Part shown: one piece after another, positions 10,315 to 22,385 of the stretch | Layout: each line of letters begins with the position of its first letter | Numbering within the stretch: position 1 is the first letter of the stretch | Assembly: GCF_036373705.1 (NCBI RefSeq) | Contig: NC_089863.1 | Span: 1,557,444-1,621,443, forward strand | Source: Amia ocellicauda | Lineage: Eukaryota; Chordata; Actinopteri; Amiiformes; Amiidae | Direction: 5' to 3' | DNA length: 64,000 nt | The notes under the pieces: model-generated | What the model was told of the DNA's origin: nothing | Seen by the model: the letters and a program-made list of their open reading frames with translations, nothing else | Database searches by the model: none | Position numbers and translations under genes: made by a program

Positions 10315-11435
10315 TAACCCCCGCTGCCCGCTGCTCGGGGCGATTGGGTTGTTTAATTCTTCTTGAAGGCGGGACTTAGCTCTATTGTTTTGAAGTAAAA
10401 CAATGTGAAAAAACAATACTGGAATTAGCAAGCATTACCCTAACAGGCTGTAATCTTAATCGTGAAATGTAAGTAAAATATATACCGTTTTATATATTTA
10501 CATTTTGAATAATAATTAATAATTTACAAGAGTGAGCATTAACATGTACAGTTCAGGCTTAAACATTTATTACATAAAACAGGACCAGATATGTTTGCTG
10601 GTACAGGGAGATAGAATTTCAATATAAGTAGTGGGTTAAATATATCCTTAGAAATGCGTATCAATATGAATTAAGCTAAGTAGCAAACATTGCTTTTAAA
10701 TAAACAGGGGTGTTGCCAGGATTTCAGGGCCCCATGATAGAAAAAAAGGTGCTGGCAAAGTGTGTTCAGGGGAAGAATGCTGCCGAGGTGCCGATCACGG
10801 CATGGATGCGTGTCCCTCTGCTGCATGGGCCCCACCGACAAGACACGCAGGGCCCCCTCCCTCTCAGGGCCCCCTGAATCCTCATCACCTTTCTTTGAAA
10901 TGTACTTAATGTCGGGGGAAATGTGATTAAAATTGTGTTTTCATTCTTAATGTCTGTAAGAATGTTACTAGTTAGTTGTGCTGAAGGCTGTTCAAACTTC
11001 TTACTGTCAATACAACCAAGACCACTAAGCTCTTCAGACTGCACCCCCAAGCTATTGTAATGTGTAAATCATACAAATATACATACACACATAGGCTTGT
11101 GCTTAAAACTTATTGAGTTTATTTACTTTATCTTATTGCATAAATGGATTACATTAGATATTTATTTTACAGAACATGGTTTGTTACTAATATTATTACA
11201 AATGCAGCTTTTATTGAGTTTTATTTGAGTTTTAACAGTTTTTAAATATACATTCTATTATTGTTATCTATTTAAGGATTTCTCAAGTATGTTGGTTTCA
11301 TTAAATGTAGTGTACATGGTGGTGTAAATATACACCTGTACACACACACACACACACACTGAAAGTTTCCATTTAAATTGTCTGCATTCTATTTCTTAAA
11401 ATGTTGTATATATATCACGGTGAACTGTATGACAC

Positions 11436-11472
<37 letters not shown>

Positions 11473-11578
11473 TTATTCCTTATTTCTTTATTTGTTTGCA
11501 CTTTTCATTCACATGTTTTCGTTTCACCTATCGAGTTATTATTCTTATTCTTATTTTATTATATTGTCACTGATTTTG
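10315..11578. other. A/T-rich non-coding DNA with CA and ATT microsatellites
   Basis: No gene recognised. Contains (CA)n at about 11341-11360 and (ATT)n at about 11435-11469. The portion from 10826 on is shared with 44704-45484; the part from 10315 to 10825 is absent from that second copy. Confidence 0.6.
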
Positions 11579-12596
11579 TGATGTGGTGGTGGGATTTAAA
11601 TTGTCTCCCTTTCTTTGTGGCAATAGAAGATGGGTCTTTTCTCCTGAGTGGGAAGAGTAAGCAATCAAAAGCAGAAAGGCATTTTGCACTATTTTGCCGG
11701 GGGAAAAGAGGAAGGCAGTCTTCCTTGACGCCGCAGGACGCTGTCTAAGCCAAGCCTGCACACTTATCAGGCCGAACCCGAGACGCCACGGCTGTGCGGC
11801 AGTCTAGGGGGATTCCTACGGTACAGAGGCTCCAGGGACTAGGACTGCATACCATATAAGTGAACTGCATTCTGCTTTTCCAGTCACAGAAATACAGTGG
11901 ACGGACTGAATTTGTTGAACCGGCTTTATTTTGGTGCTTCATATAATCTTTCCCCCGGGCTGAGACGCTGCTTCCTGTCTGTGGAGACAAAGAACTGTGA
12001 TCTGTCTTTGGTTATACAAACCTTAGGCATTTGTCCCCTTTATCTTTCAGCCAAAGCTCTCCCTGCCGGTTTGCTATTTTTTATACAAGCATTAAGCGTT
12101 TGTCACTTTATCTTCACCTGAAGCTCTACATACCTGCCGGCATTTCTTGAGTTGGACAGGAGTCTGCAGAGATCTAAGAAAAAGGAGACGATTAGATGTG
12201 TTTGTGCTGCATCGGGCTGAGGATTGTTATTGTTAGAAGTGGGAACATTCATCTGTCCAGGAGGCAGTGGAGATTGTCAGTCCCAGATCCTAATCCTTTA
12301 GATTTTTTGTATTAGGGTTTTAATTTGGTGCCAGATTTGATATAAAGGCGGTTTTAGTTTTAGTTAGTTTATATTTAATTAAAAATTGTTCTCTGGTGCT
12401 GCCTCAGACTTCCTGCCCTGAGGATAGTGGTTATCGGCTTATATTTCATTCGTGTTGTTTGTATTGTAAAAATAAATATAATTGTATTTACCTGGTTGTC
12501 CTGATTTGGTGAGCAAGATCCGAGGTCCCTGTGCGATGAGGGTGTGTTCCTTGACTCTAAAACAAAGTGTCGTAGTCTCGTGTCTCGGCTACATCA
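11579..12596 (+). mobile_element. Possible LTR of a gypsy-like element
   Basis: A 1,018-bp segment bounded by TGATGT and ACATCA, the short inverted ends typical of LTRs. It has a TATA-like catataag near 11851 and an aaataaatata poly(A)-type signal near 12470. It lies upstream of and in the same orientation as a gypsy integrase remnant. No target duplication, primer-binding site or partner LTR was found, so the call is tentative. The second copy is 45485-46497. Confidence 0.3.
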
Positions 12597-13045
12597 TATA
12601 GCTTGTTACATATATTCAGGATTTTCTAAGGTTTAGACCATTTAGACTGACTTGTCATTCTTGATCTCTGTAAGTAAAAGCTGCTAACTAGTAAAGCTGT
12701 GCAAAGGGGGGATTGGCTGAAACTGATTAGGGCCTGTAAAACCTGGAGCACTGACCTCCATCCTGCACTCCACTACACTGTTTGAACACTGAGAGTAATC
12801 TACACAACCCTAAATCAACCCCTTATCTTGTATATGCACACACACCACACACCTTTATCATTGTATTTACTGAACCTTACACTAAATGTCTTTAAATACC
12901 GTGTTCGCTACTGTCTGTAACTCTGAATTCATTGTATTGAGTAGTAGAGATTATATTGATGATCTGAATTGTTGAAATTTCTGCATTTCCATTTCTTTTA
13001 ACTTTAATCTGTATTCGGTCAAGTTCAACAACATCTAAAGGGCCC
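12597..13045. other. Non-coding spacer before the integrase remnant
   Basis: A/T-rich sequence with no open protein frame. If the flanking features are one retroelement, gag, protease and reverse transcriptase have been lost from this interval. Confidence 0.4.
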
Positions 13046-14428
13046 CAGAACACACCCAAGTTCTGTACAGAGTGTTTAACATGTCAGACTCGCAGTGCTC
13101 CAACACCAAAAGCTAGAGCTCCTTTACAACCTATTGTGGTGGATCGTCCATTCCAGAAAATTGCTGCTGACCTCACCGAGCTACCAGTCACTTCTCAAGG
13201 CAACAGGTATGTTCTTGTTGTAATGGATTATTTTACACGCTATGTGAATCTCTTTCCTTTAAAAGATCAGCGTGCAACAAGTGTAGCTCAGTGCTTGTTT
13301 GAAGACTACATTCGTCAACATGGCATACCTGAGTCCATCCACACTGACCAGGGCAGACAGTTTGAGTCTGATCTGGTGAAGCAGCTGTGTAGCAAGTTGG
13401 GAATTGAGAAGACACGAACATCTCCGTACCATGCCCAATGCCCATGCCCAATGTGTGCCCATTAAGACCAATTAGCTAAATACATCTACCAAAATGGAAG
13501 AGAATGGGACAAATACCTCTCACAAGTGGAACTTGCGTACAATTCAAGTGTACATTCCAGTACTGGATATACTCAATTTTTCCTTGCTCATGGTCGGAAA
13601 CTTCGTCTGCCTGTGGACGTTTTGTTAAACTGCAGTCCATTCACTACTCAAGCAACTCCGGGCACACCTGCTGCTTATGCCCAGGATGTCCTTAACCGCC
13701 TGTCACATGCTTTTGACATGGCGGCTGAGCATTCGAAAGAATCTAAACTACTGCAAAAGATTCACTGTGATCAAAAGCTTGCTTTTAACCCATATGCTGA
13801 AGGTGATCTTGTTTTCCTTGAAGATCCTGCCAATCAAAGGAATAAACTTGCTCCCAGATGGAAAGGGCCGTATAGAGTTCTGAAGAGGCTGGATAAAGAT
13901 GGTTGTCCTGGCGTGACCAATGAAATCACTGACCCCAAAGATCCACGATCCAAATCATGGATTGTACATTACAATCGGCTGAAGGCATACAAAGGTCCTT
14001 GGTCTGACTTACCTGCTCATCCAGAAGCGCCTCCACAGCTGTTCAGAGATCCTGATGATGCACCTGTCAGTCCGCCAGCAACACTGACGGCTTTGTCTGG
14101 AGACGTCCCTTACCAACTTCCAGTTCCAGCGAGCTCCAGGCATCACTCGATGCCGTCTCTCTCTCTTCTTTCTTCCACAGCTCCTGTCCAGAGGGAGATG
14201 CTACCTGTTCCAGGTGTCGTTCCACAACCTGCTCTAGCACTTGAGCCATGCCCAGGTGTCACCCATTCTTCCAGCCTTCGGGATGCCCAAGTCACGGTGC
14301 ACCCAGAGACTGTGTCTGTTCTCTTACCTCAGCGACCACAGACTCCTGTGGCATTACCTGCTGGATGTACTCGTAGTGGTCGTAAAGTCATGAAACCTGA
14401 CAAGTTTAAAGATTTTGTTCTTTCGTAG
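13046..14428 (+). pseudogene. Ty3/gypsy integrase remnant (copy 1)
   Basis: C-terminal part of a gypsy-type Pol. In order: the second half of the zinc-binding module (CTECLTC, 13064-13084), the integrase core with VVMDYFT and HTDQGRQFES, which carry the first two catalytic Asp residues, then a break with a stop after a ccatgcccaatg-type duplication at about 13430-13465. The frame resumes at about 13470 (AKYIYQNG onward), continues through a GPYRVLKRLD module typical of gypsy integrase C-termini, and ends with RSGRKVMKPDKFKDFV at the stop after 14428. The segment that should carry the catalytic Glu is missing, so it cannot be active. The copy at 46937-48319 has the same lesion. Confidence 0.85.
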
Positions 14429-16221
14429 TACATACCTGTTTTCATGTTACATTACAGTAATTACAGGAACAAGGGCTCGGAATCGCAGGCAGCGCTGACG
14501 AAACTTCCCCCCGCCTGAGGGAAGTGAGGGGATTATAAAGGGGAACAGAAACCAGGTAGGGAGGTGCAGGGCGAATGGGAACCGAGGGCGGAACAGGAGT
14601 GCACATGGGTGAGCGGAGTGTTAATAGACTGATTGATTGAGCAGGGAGAAGGCAGGGAAATGGTGACCCCTAGTCGGGATAGAGGGGGAGCGCTAGGGGA
14701 CCATGACAAACACTGTGTGTACTTGCATATACGCTACCATACATCTAAAATTTTGTAAGAAAGTTATAAGAATTTCAGATAAAACTGTTTATAGAGCAAC
14801 AGAACTAAAAAGCACATAGACTACATACAGTCCGGAGCATATAATAATAAAACAAACAGGATATACTGATTATAATACAAATATTCAAAAGTAATAATAA
14901 TCACAACATTTAAAATAAATGTTATTTTTTTAACTATACAATCATATTGATAGACCTATGTATAGACTGTATGCAAAAGAACCATGCAAACAAAAACAAG
15001 AAATGAGCAACTATTACTACACAACTACTTTTTCTAGTGATTGTTGCCTGCGCATTTCTTGGAAATCATAAAATCACGATGTCTGTGAAGTCAGTAGCCT
15101 TTTGTAAAGAATAAAAGCATTGATGGCGGCAATACATGATAATAAACATCTCTGCCATCCACCACAAAACACATATTTCATTGGATATTTCCTGGTCTAA
15201 AATATATTATTAATTGTATCTGCACTTTCACAGCAGGATCCCAGATTGACCTAATCAGTGAAATATGTGATGGCAATGTCTTGGTTGATGCATACAAATA
15301 CATAAATAAACACTAGGCTGTATCAGCGACATGCTACTGCTTCCCATGTAGTCAAAATGATGGCTTCTGGCGGTTGTAGGTAAATTTGCGATCCTGCCTT
15401 TCAAACAACGTAAGGGTATTTATAACGCATATTTAGGAAAACTCAAGAACAGACAGACGGGTATCTTTCACAACCGCAGAGTAATTAAGAACAAAAACAG
15501 TGTCAACATTTTTAAAGTTCTAAGGTTTAAAATGATTTAACTTTGAAAAGTTTCTTATAGAATCATTCTGGAACATCTTAATAATAGACTAGAAACACAG
15601 AGACACATAAAACTATAACTTGATGAGCCGTGCGTGTTCCCCTTTAATGAGATTATCACACAGCTCCCTCATCTCTAGATCTCATTTTAGTAATCAGACA
15701 TTGGATCCCAGCCATATGTTATTTCTTAATATGTTTCTTTATTATTATTCTTCTTCTCTTTCTTGATCTCAAAGTGTTACAGATGTGTTACAGCTGCGCA
15801 CACAACAGGAGTATAATTTATGTGGTTATATGACCACCCTGATGCCCAAACTGCTGGTCTCACTTGTTCTTTTCAGCTCTATTTGTCCTGATTATTGAGC
15901 CACACAGATCATTAGAGACTCTGTCTGTGGAGTTTATGTAGTTTGTATTTTATAAAGCTGCTCTTCAAGCCGGAGAGACTGGATTTGCACTCGTTCGCTA
16001 TGGCTGCATCTGCTTAACAAAAATAACAATACAAGGTTACGGTTGTGAGTTTTACGCTGATCAGACAACATCTGTAACACAAGGATTAATATCTCTGTCC
16101 TTCTCTCTGTCCTGTCTATTCTGTACATACAGACGACTGATTCATTCTCATCTCATAGGCTGCTGAAACACACACATTACCCCTGAGCCTGTGATTAGTC
16201 AGTCTTTAATTGGTCCTCAGT
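14429..16221. other. Non-coding region with an LTR-like block
   Basis: 14459-14706 is a G-rich block that on the minus strand reads like an LTR U3 region, with ctttataatccc as a TATA-like site. The rest is A/T-rich and without recognisable genes. All of it is repeated at 48320-50112. Confidence 0.4.
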
Positions 16222-16323
16222 TATATAAAGACAGCAGCTGCCTCACCTGGGTCAGACTGGAGCCGCTGTGGAGACAGTGCCGGAGCTGCGTCTGTGGGTC
16301 CTGAAGGGGGACTGGGATCCAGT
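16222..16323 (+). promoter_or_regulatory. TATA-box promoter candidate with first exon and donor
   Basis: TATATAAAG at 16222-16230 is followed about 30 bp later by a GC-richer stretch ending at a GTGAGT donor (16324-16329). The spacing is that of a vertebrate core promoter with a short non-coding first exon. It is kept intact in the second copy at 50113-50215. No downstream protein exon could be identified, so it may be a relic or belong to a mobile element. Confidence 0.35.
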
Positions 16324-16394
16324 GTGAGTCTGTGTATATGTACCTCTAAGAGTGTGTGCCTTTGTGTGTGTGTGTGAGTGTTGGGTCATCGCTG

Positions 16395-16868
16395 AAAGCA
16401 TTAGAGGAAGTGTTGCTTTCTCTATTTAATGATCAGGTTAACCAATGGCTTTCAAGTCAAAGTAGTTGGCAACTACAAAATACAATTTGTAAATGAAGTC
16501 TCTGATTGTGGTTAACAAAATGGACCCAGCTGGATACTCTGAATCATTGGGAGCTATTGGGTCCATTAGGAAGATATGAGGAAGAAATCTGCCCACAGGA
16601 TGTGTAGTTATAGTCCAGGGTGGTATTAATATTTGTTTTGCTCTGGGTAGCTGGTCTGAATCCATTGGCATCCAGGATGTGTGTCTCAGTCAGAGGACAG
16701 ACGAGCAGGAGAGATAAGGTGGCCAGTGGGCCGATGCCATGTCAGGAGCCTGGAGAAATGTTATTCATCCTGAGGTGTTTGAGTTGGAAAGAGTTCATAG
16801 TTTTATTACAGATCTGAAGTTTCTGACCCAGTAAATTGCTCTGCGAAGATCTGAGTCTCTATGAGAGA

Positions 16869-16899
<31 letters not shown>

Positions 16900-17145
16900 G
16901 GAGGGAGAGCTGGTAGAGGAAGTGCTGGTTTCTTTATCTATTGTCGGCTTTCAAGAAGAAGGTGTAGGTGACCACAGAATTCAAATTTTAAATAAACTCT
17001 CTGAGTGTGGTAATTTTTCCAGTAACAGACAGCTGTTGAAATAGATGCAGTTGCTTTCTTAGAATCATTATGAGCTATTAGGTCCATTAGGAGAAATATG
17101 TGGAAGAAATTTGCCCACAAGACATGTAGTTCTGGTATTAAAACG
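16395..17145. repeat. Diverged tandem duplication of about 0.5 kb
   Basis: About 16395-16620 and 16905-17140 are similar: both contain agaggaagtg, ggctttcaag, gagctatt-ggtccattagga and gcccaca-ga-tgtagtt in the same order. Between them lies a GT/GA microsatellite (about 16866-16898). In the second large copy (50280-50945) the first half has a further deletion. Confidence 0.6.
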
Positions 17146-17937
17146 TGTCATTTCTAATGTGATGTCATAGGCAATAGGATTAGAAGTCTGCAATGTCAAG
17201 ATTGCTAAGCAGTGCAGGAGGAAGAGCTCAGTGTGAATTAGTTATCCATCGAGTCGAGAAACAGCCCAGAGGGGGAAGGACTATGCAGTCACCCGTGGGC
17301 ACACTGTGACCGTCTGTGTAGCGAGCTGCCTACTGGACCAGGGGAGTGTGTCACCCCAGCAGACGATACAGGGGGAGAAGAGGGGAGGATGTGGAGATTG
17401 AAGGGCAGAGAAGACGCTTGGACTGGTGAGTCTGTCCATTTGTTTCTCTGAGGGATTGCAGTGCTTGACCGAACCCCTGCCTCTCCCTCAGACTCTGGCC
17501 ACAGTAGGAGACACTTGGTGTGTTCTGTGTGTCTCCTGGATCAGCTGCTGGTCAGTGTGACCATTGACAGCAGGGCAGAGAGCCTGATGAGTTCCTGGCA
17601 TCGGGCTGAGGAGGATGCACAGCATTGGGCCCACAAGGACGCTCAGATGAAGCGGCTGAGACGGGACCGTGACCTGGAATAGCACGAATTACAATGCAGA
17701 GCAAAAGTGTCCTAGGAGGGCCATGCTACCCATCGAGGGGGGCACCGGGGGACCACACACACAGCAGGATTTAAAAGTTTGCTTCATTAAAGAAGGGACA
17801 AGTAGTACAACTATTACCTGTAACACTATGACTTGCCAGCGGCGGGCCAGCGACGCACAGAGAAAAAAGTAGTCTAGGAAATCCACAAACCTGCAGGGGG
17901 AGTCGCATCTGCTGCTTTCACACTTACCATGACATTT
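17146..17937. other. Non-coding region, short unconvincing frames
   Basis: Contains short open frames at 17461-17682 and 17669-17872 whose translations match no family I recognise. The first frame is broken in the second large copy near 51330 by a base loss. Treated as non-coding. Confidence 0.4.
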
Positions 17938-18147
17938 TTAGTGTACTTCAGAGTACTGTCGACTAAACTGCTTTATATGGACTTTCCCAATATCCCACCA
18001 CTGTTTCACAGATGAGACATCACCCTTTTGTTTCCCCCAGCACTGCCAGAAAGCTTTAAGACACTCTTGAAAAATGTGCGTTGGGCACTGGCACTGGACA
18101 CCCCTGACATCTGATTGACCACCCCGGGTGCCACCCCCGCATTTCAT
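17938..18147 (-). mobile_element. Tx1/L1-type non-LTR retrotransposon fragment
   Basis: The minus-strand translation contains LKAFWQCWGKQKGD followed by KQWWDIGKVHIKQFSRQYS, a pattern found in fish Tx1-like LINE ORF2 proteins just before the reverse transcriptase. Only about 70 residues remain. The second copy at 51754-51999 is open for slightly longer upstream. Confidence 0.6.
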
Positions 18148-19120
18148 TGGCTACTGGCAGCTCAGCTCTTGTTGAAAGAAGCATTTATTCTGACGATCGG
18201 CGGCGCATTTTTCAAACCCAGGACGAGGAAGAGACAATATTAGCGGTCAGTGTTCAGCAAGTTAACATTTAGCAATCTGACATCCATTAACTGCATATTT
18301 TATCTGTTAGATTTTCATACTTGAACTCAAAATGAAAACTTATCAATCTGTTAACGTTACTCAAAAGATAGCCTGTTTGCTATGGTAAAGGTGTAAGAAA
18401 TTATAGCAGCTAATGCCCCGTTTCCACTGGCGCAGGACGCTTAAAGCAGTCCTTAATGTTTCAGAGGGAAACCCAGATCTGCTGTATTAATTTATTCATG
18501 AATTTATCTTGTAAATGGACACGTTAACTGAATCGTGTTCCTTCACACTGACTGTGTCTGCGGGGCTGTTAGACAAACGGACCTGCAAACTATTCCCAAC
18601 GACAGCCTGAACCCCGGCCAGCTGTTCATACAATATTAATACATTATTATCCTTCAGTTTATTGTAACTGGTCAGCGCTGCACCGGTCTGTGAATCACAG
18701 GGTTTAATGCACTGATATGAACTGTCTCAGTCATTGTCTCTGTCCGTGGATTTCACTCCACGCTGCTAATAAAACTGCAATTTCTTCGAGATCGCACAGG
18801 CTCTTGAGATTATATCTTCCCTTCACCGCCTATAGGGGGCGTAGGGGCGACACACTCACGCCACCTCTTGTTTAACAGAGAGGACCTCATTCACCCCGTC
18901 AGTTCTCCCCCCGGGCGGCTGGACCGACCCCAGGACAGCACCACACGGAAGGCAAGTTCACAAAAGTAACAGTATTATATTTAGCTAGAACAGGGCATGA
19001 AGTCTGTACTAGCACAGAACCCTAGGGATTTGGCAAACATGTAATTCTAAAACCCTATATTAAAATGCCTTTAATACAATGGGCACATAAAACACTAAAA
19101 ACCCTACCCAGAATAACACA
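18148..19120. other. Non-coding, shared with second large copy
   Basis: No gene recognised. Homology with 52000-52937 ends at 19120 in a run of acacaaa; the following 4.6 kb is absent from the second copy. Confidence 0.5.
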
Positions 19121-21129
19121 AAAAAGAAAAGAAAAAGACTGAATCGAATAAATAAAACCCAATTTCCTAATATAAAATACAAAAAGCAACAACAAGGTTT
19201 CACAGTCTCTTCTGTTCGCAATAGGCGACACACACGGAAGGATCCCCCATCCTCTCGGAGAAACACGAGTCTCTTTACAGCCGAGTTGGACCCCCGTCGG
19301 CCAGCTGGGACCCCAACAACTGCAGGCAGGAACAAGTATTTGCAAGTCTCCGATTGCACGAATTCAAATGTAATTAATTAATGTCTTCTCTTCTATCCCG
19401 CACTCTGCATCACAAAGCCTGAAAAATCAATCCCAGCAGGACAGGGAACCCTCTCCACAAAGCAAACCGGCAGAGGAGATCTCAAAGCCTCAATAAAGAA
19501 AGTTCAACCTCCACAGCGTGTGGCTTCTCTTTTCTAATGGTTCCCTTCTACAGAAATACAACCGGGTACTCAACGCCCCGCAGCCTGCGCGGTCATCTCC
19601 AGCCATCCAGTGTCCGTCGTTTCCAAAAGTGCTTTATAATCTTCACCGTTCACTGCTTTCCCAGCCTTCACTCAGTCCGCCATCACTTCACTCCAGCACT
19701 GCGCCTTGGGTCCCCTGTCCGCCAGCTGTCCGGCTCAGCAGTCCATTGCTTTCTCTGAATGACCATTTCCCTGGGCTTAAATACTAAACAGAGGGACAGG
19801 GGCACCCAAACACCAAATTAACCTTAGAAATAGAAACAATAAGGAAGTAAAAAGAACATACTTCATCAATAAAACAACAGTGAATAATAAACACAGTGCA
19901 CAACACAATAATTAAATCAAATATATATATATATATATATATATAAGTTACAAGATATTACTCATTTAACTCAAGCTCAATTACTGTTGAAGTCACGCTT
20001 TTGCACGCTAAATAACGTCACTGTCGAGCCTCATCTGTGCGTTAGGTGTATCCACAAAACCATAAAAATCATTTGACCGACCATACTTCATACTGAAACT
20101 TTAGCTCTAAACAGGGCCGTAATTATAATATAGATTGGCGGGGCCACATCCCCCCAATATTCAAATATGCTCAAAATGCCCCCCACTATATTGACATAAA
20201 AAATATGAATACGATAAAAATGAGGTATGCTACGATAGGCAACCACGCACCGCCGTCCGAAATAATCATTATGTAATCAAATGCAATCATAATCCTAACT
20301 CAACTGAACAAATGGCCATTATTATTACTGCGGTTCTAGTATCGCGGTGTCCTGCAGTTCTGCGTGTGGTTTGTCCAAGTGGTGTTGCCGTATCCAGCAG
20401 GAGCCGTGGCGCGACTCTGAGTCTAGAGGTGCGATCAGTGTCCAACTGCACTGCCTGTGTCATCACTTTCTAATGGAGTCACAGGCGCACAGCTGCAATG
20501 AAACTGTCGATGGGACAGTTTGAACATCATTGTGTGCTGGATCTGTAATTGTGCGAAGAAATGATTTTGCCTAACATGGTCACTAATTGCATGCAGTGGA
20601 AACGGGCCGGTTTGCGAGCGCTAATCAATCAGCCGTCACTGACGTTGGCTCTCATAGCTAATTACCTGGACAGTTAATGAGCCACACATTCACCAGCGAC
20701 CCACAATGGTGCTCCCGGCCGGGTTCAACGAACTCAATGTCTTTATTACTTATATCCGTCACAAAGCCCAGTGAAGTCTGAGCCAAGTGTCCATCATTTT
20801 TGTTGCGCTGCAGACAGCAGTAGCTTTAATCGATTGCATATTATATAGTACAGAGGTTTACATGTTTCATTTAAGTTGGGGCAGATGTCCTTTCAGCTCC
20901 TGTTTCCTGCTACATTGTTGCAAAACTTCAGGAAGAAATAAGATCCTTTGTTTCGCTATGAAGCTGGTGTTGCTGTGTGTACAGTAGTGGTCTTAACAAG
21001 TGCTCCCTCACTATTCTCCAATAGCAATGCACCTTGTATGAAGGCTCAGTTTCTCTGTGTTCAACTATACTCGACAGTAACATGTCTTTTGATTGTGTCC
21101 AACACTAGTTTCCCAACATGTGTTGTATA

Positions 21130-21173
<44 letters not shown>
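19121..21173. other. Non-coding, present only in the first large copy
   Basis: No supported gene. Contains an AT microsatellite at 19921-19945 and another at about 21136-21173, into which the Tc1/mariner element inserted. Low-copy-looking sequence with several GC-rich patches (19560-19760). Confidence 0.4.
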
Positions 21174-21176
<3 letters not shown>

Positions 21177-22383
21177 TCACCTAAAGGATTATTAGGAACA
21201 CCTGTTCAATTTCTCATTAATGCAATTATCTAACCAACCAATCACATGGCAGTTGCTTCAATGCATTTAGGGGTGTGGTCCTGGTCAAGACAATCTCCTG
21301 AACTCCAAACTGAATGTCTGAATGGGAAAGAAAGGTGATTTAAGCAATTTTGAGCGTGGCTTGGTTGTTGGTGCCAAACGGGCCGGTCTGAGTATTTCAC
21401 AATCTGCTCAGTTACTGGGATTTTCACACACAACCATTTCTAGGGTTTACAAAGAATGGTGTGAAAAGGGAAAAACATCCAGTATGCGGCAGTCCTGTGG
21501 GCGAAAATGCCTTGTTGATGCTAGAGGTCACAGGAGAATGGGCCGACTGATTCAAGCTGATAGAAGAGCAACTTTGACTGAAATAACCACTCGTTACAAC
21601 CGAGGTATGCAGCAAAGCATTTGTGAAGCCACAACACGTACAACCTTGAGGCGGATGGGCTACAACAGCAGAAGACCCCACCGGGTACCACTCATCTCCA
21701 CTACAAATAGGAAAAAGAGGCTACAATTTGCACAAGCTCACCAAAATTGGACAGTTGAAGACTGGAAAAATGTTGCCTGGTCTGATGAGTCTCGATTTCT
21801 GTTGAGACATTCAGATGGTAGAGTCAGAATTTGGCGTAAACAGAATGAGAACATGGATCCATCATGCCTTGTTACCACTGTGCAGGCTGGTGGTGGTGGT
21901 GTAATGGTGTGGGGGATGTTTTCTTGGCACACTTTAGGCCCCTTAGTGCCAATTGGGCATCGTTTAAATGCCACGGCCTACCTGAGCATTGTTTCTGACC
22001 ATGTCCATCCCTTTATGACCACCATGTACCCATCCTCTGATGGCTACTTCCAGCAGGATAATGCACCATGTCACAAAGGTGGAATCATTTCAAATTGGTT
22101 TCTTGAACATGACAATGAGTTCACTGTACTAAACTGGCCCCCACAGTCACCAGATCTCAACCCAATAGAGCATCTTTGGGATGTGGTGGAACGGGAGCTT
22201 CGTGCCCTGGATGTGCATCCCACAAATCTCCATCAACTGCAAGATGCTATCCTATCAATATGGGCCAACATTTCTAAAGAATGCTTTCAGCACCTTGTTG
22301 AATCAATGCCACGTAGAATTAAGGCAGTTCTGAAGTCAAACACAGTATTAGTATGGTGTTCCTAATAATCCTTTAGGTGAGTG
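21174..22383 (+). mobile_element. Intact Tc1/mariner transposon, DD36E type
   Basis: A 1,210-bp element bounded by 29-bp terminal inverted repeats that are identical (both ends begin CACTCACCTAAAGGATTATT). TA flanks both ends (21172-21173, 22384-22385), and the target was a TA microsatellite. It carries one uninterrupted transposase gene. Perfect ends and an open frame suggest recent insertion. The corresponding part of the second large copy is deleted, so presence or absence there is uninformative. Confidence 0.93.
21322..22365 (+). CDS. Tc1/mariner transposase, 347 aa, intact
   Basis: Cut-and-paste transposase. The N-terminus (about 1-115) is the paired-type double helix-turn-helix DNA-binding region, with a GRKCL-containing linker around residues 60-65. 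The catalytic core shows WSDES (first Asp), QQDNAPCH (second Asp) and PDLNPIEHLWD (Glu). There are 36 residues between second Asp and Glu, against 34 in classic Tc1, so this is a DD36E enzyme. The length is normal for the superfamily. The ATG at 21322 is the start; the ATG at 21314 is out of frame and soon meets a stop. All three catalytic residues are present, so it could be active. Confidence 0.93.
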   Translation: MGKKGDLSNFERGLVVGAKRAGLSISQSAQLLGFSHTTISRVYKEWCEKGKTSSMRQSCGRKCLVDARGHRRMGRLIQADRRATLTEITTRYNRGMQQSICEATTRTTLRRMGYNSRRPHRVPLISTTNRKKRLQFAQAHQNWTVEDWKNVAWSDESRFLLRHSDGRVRIWRKQNENMDPSCLVTTVQAGGGGVMVWGMFSWHTLGPLVPIGHRLNATAYLSIVSDHVHPFMTTMYPSSDGYFQQDNAPCHKGGIISNWFLEHDNEFTVLNWPPQSPDLNPIEHLWDVVERELRALDVHPTNLHQLQDAILSIWANISKECFQHLVESMPRRIKAVLKSNTVLVWCS

Positions 22384-22385
22384 TA

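Noticed and set aside
17461..17682. 73-codon frame with charged C-terminus downstream of the promoter candidate
   Set aside because: No family match known to me and the second copy has a frame-disrupting base loss near 51330.
18411..20618. Inverted cccgtttccactg words as ends of a DNA transposon
   Set aside because: Only about 14 bases match, no target duplication was seen, and the left word alone is retained at 52230 in the copy that lacks the right half by deletion.
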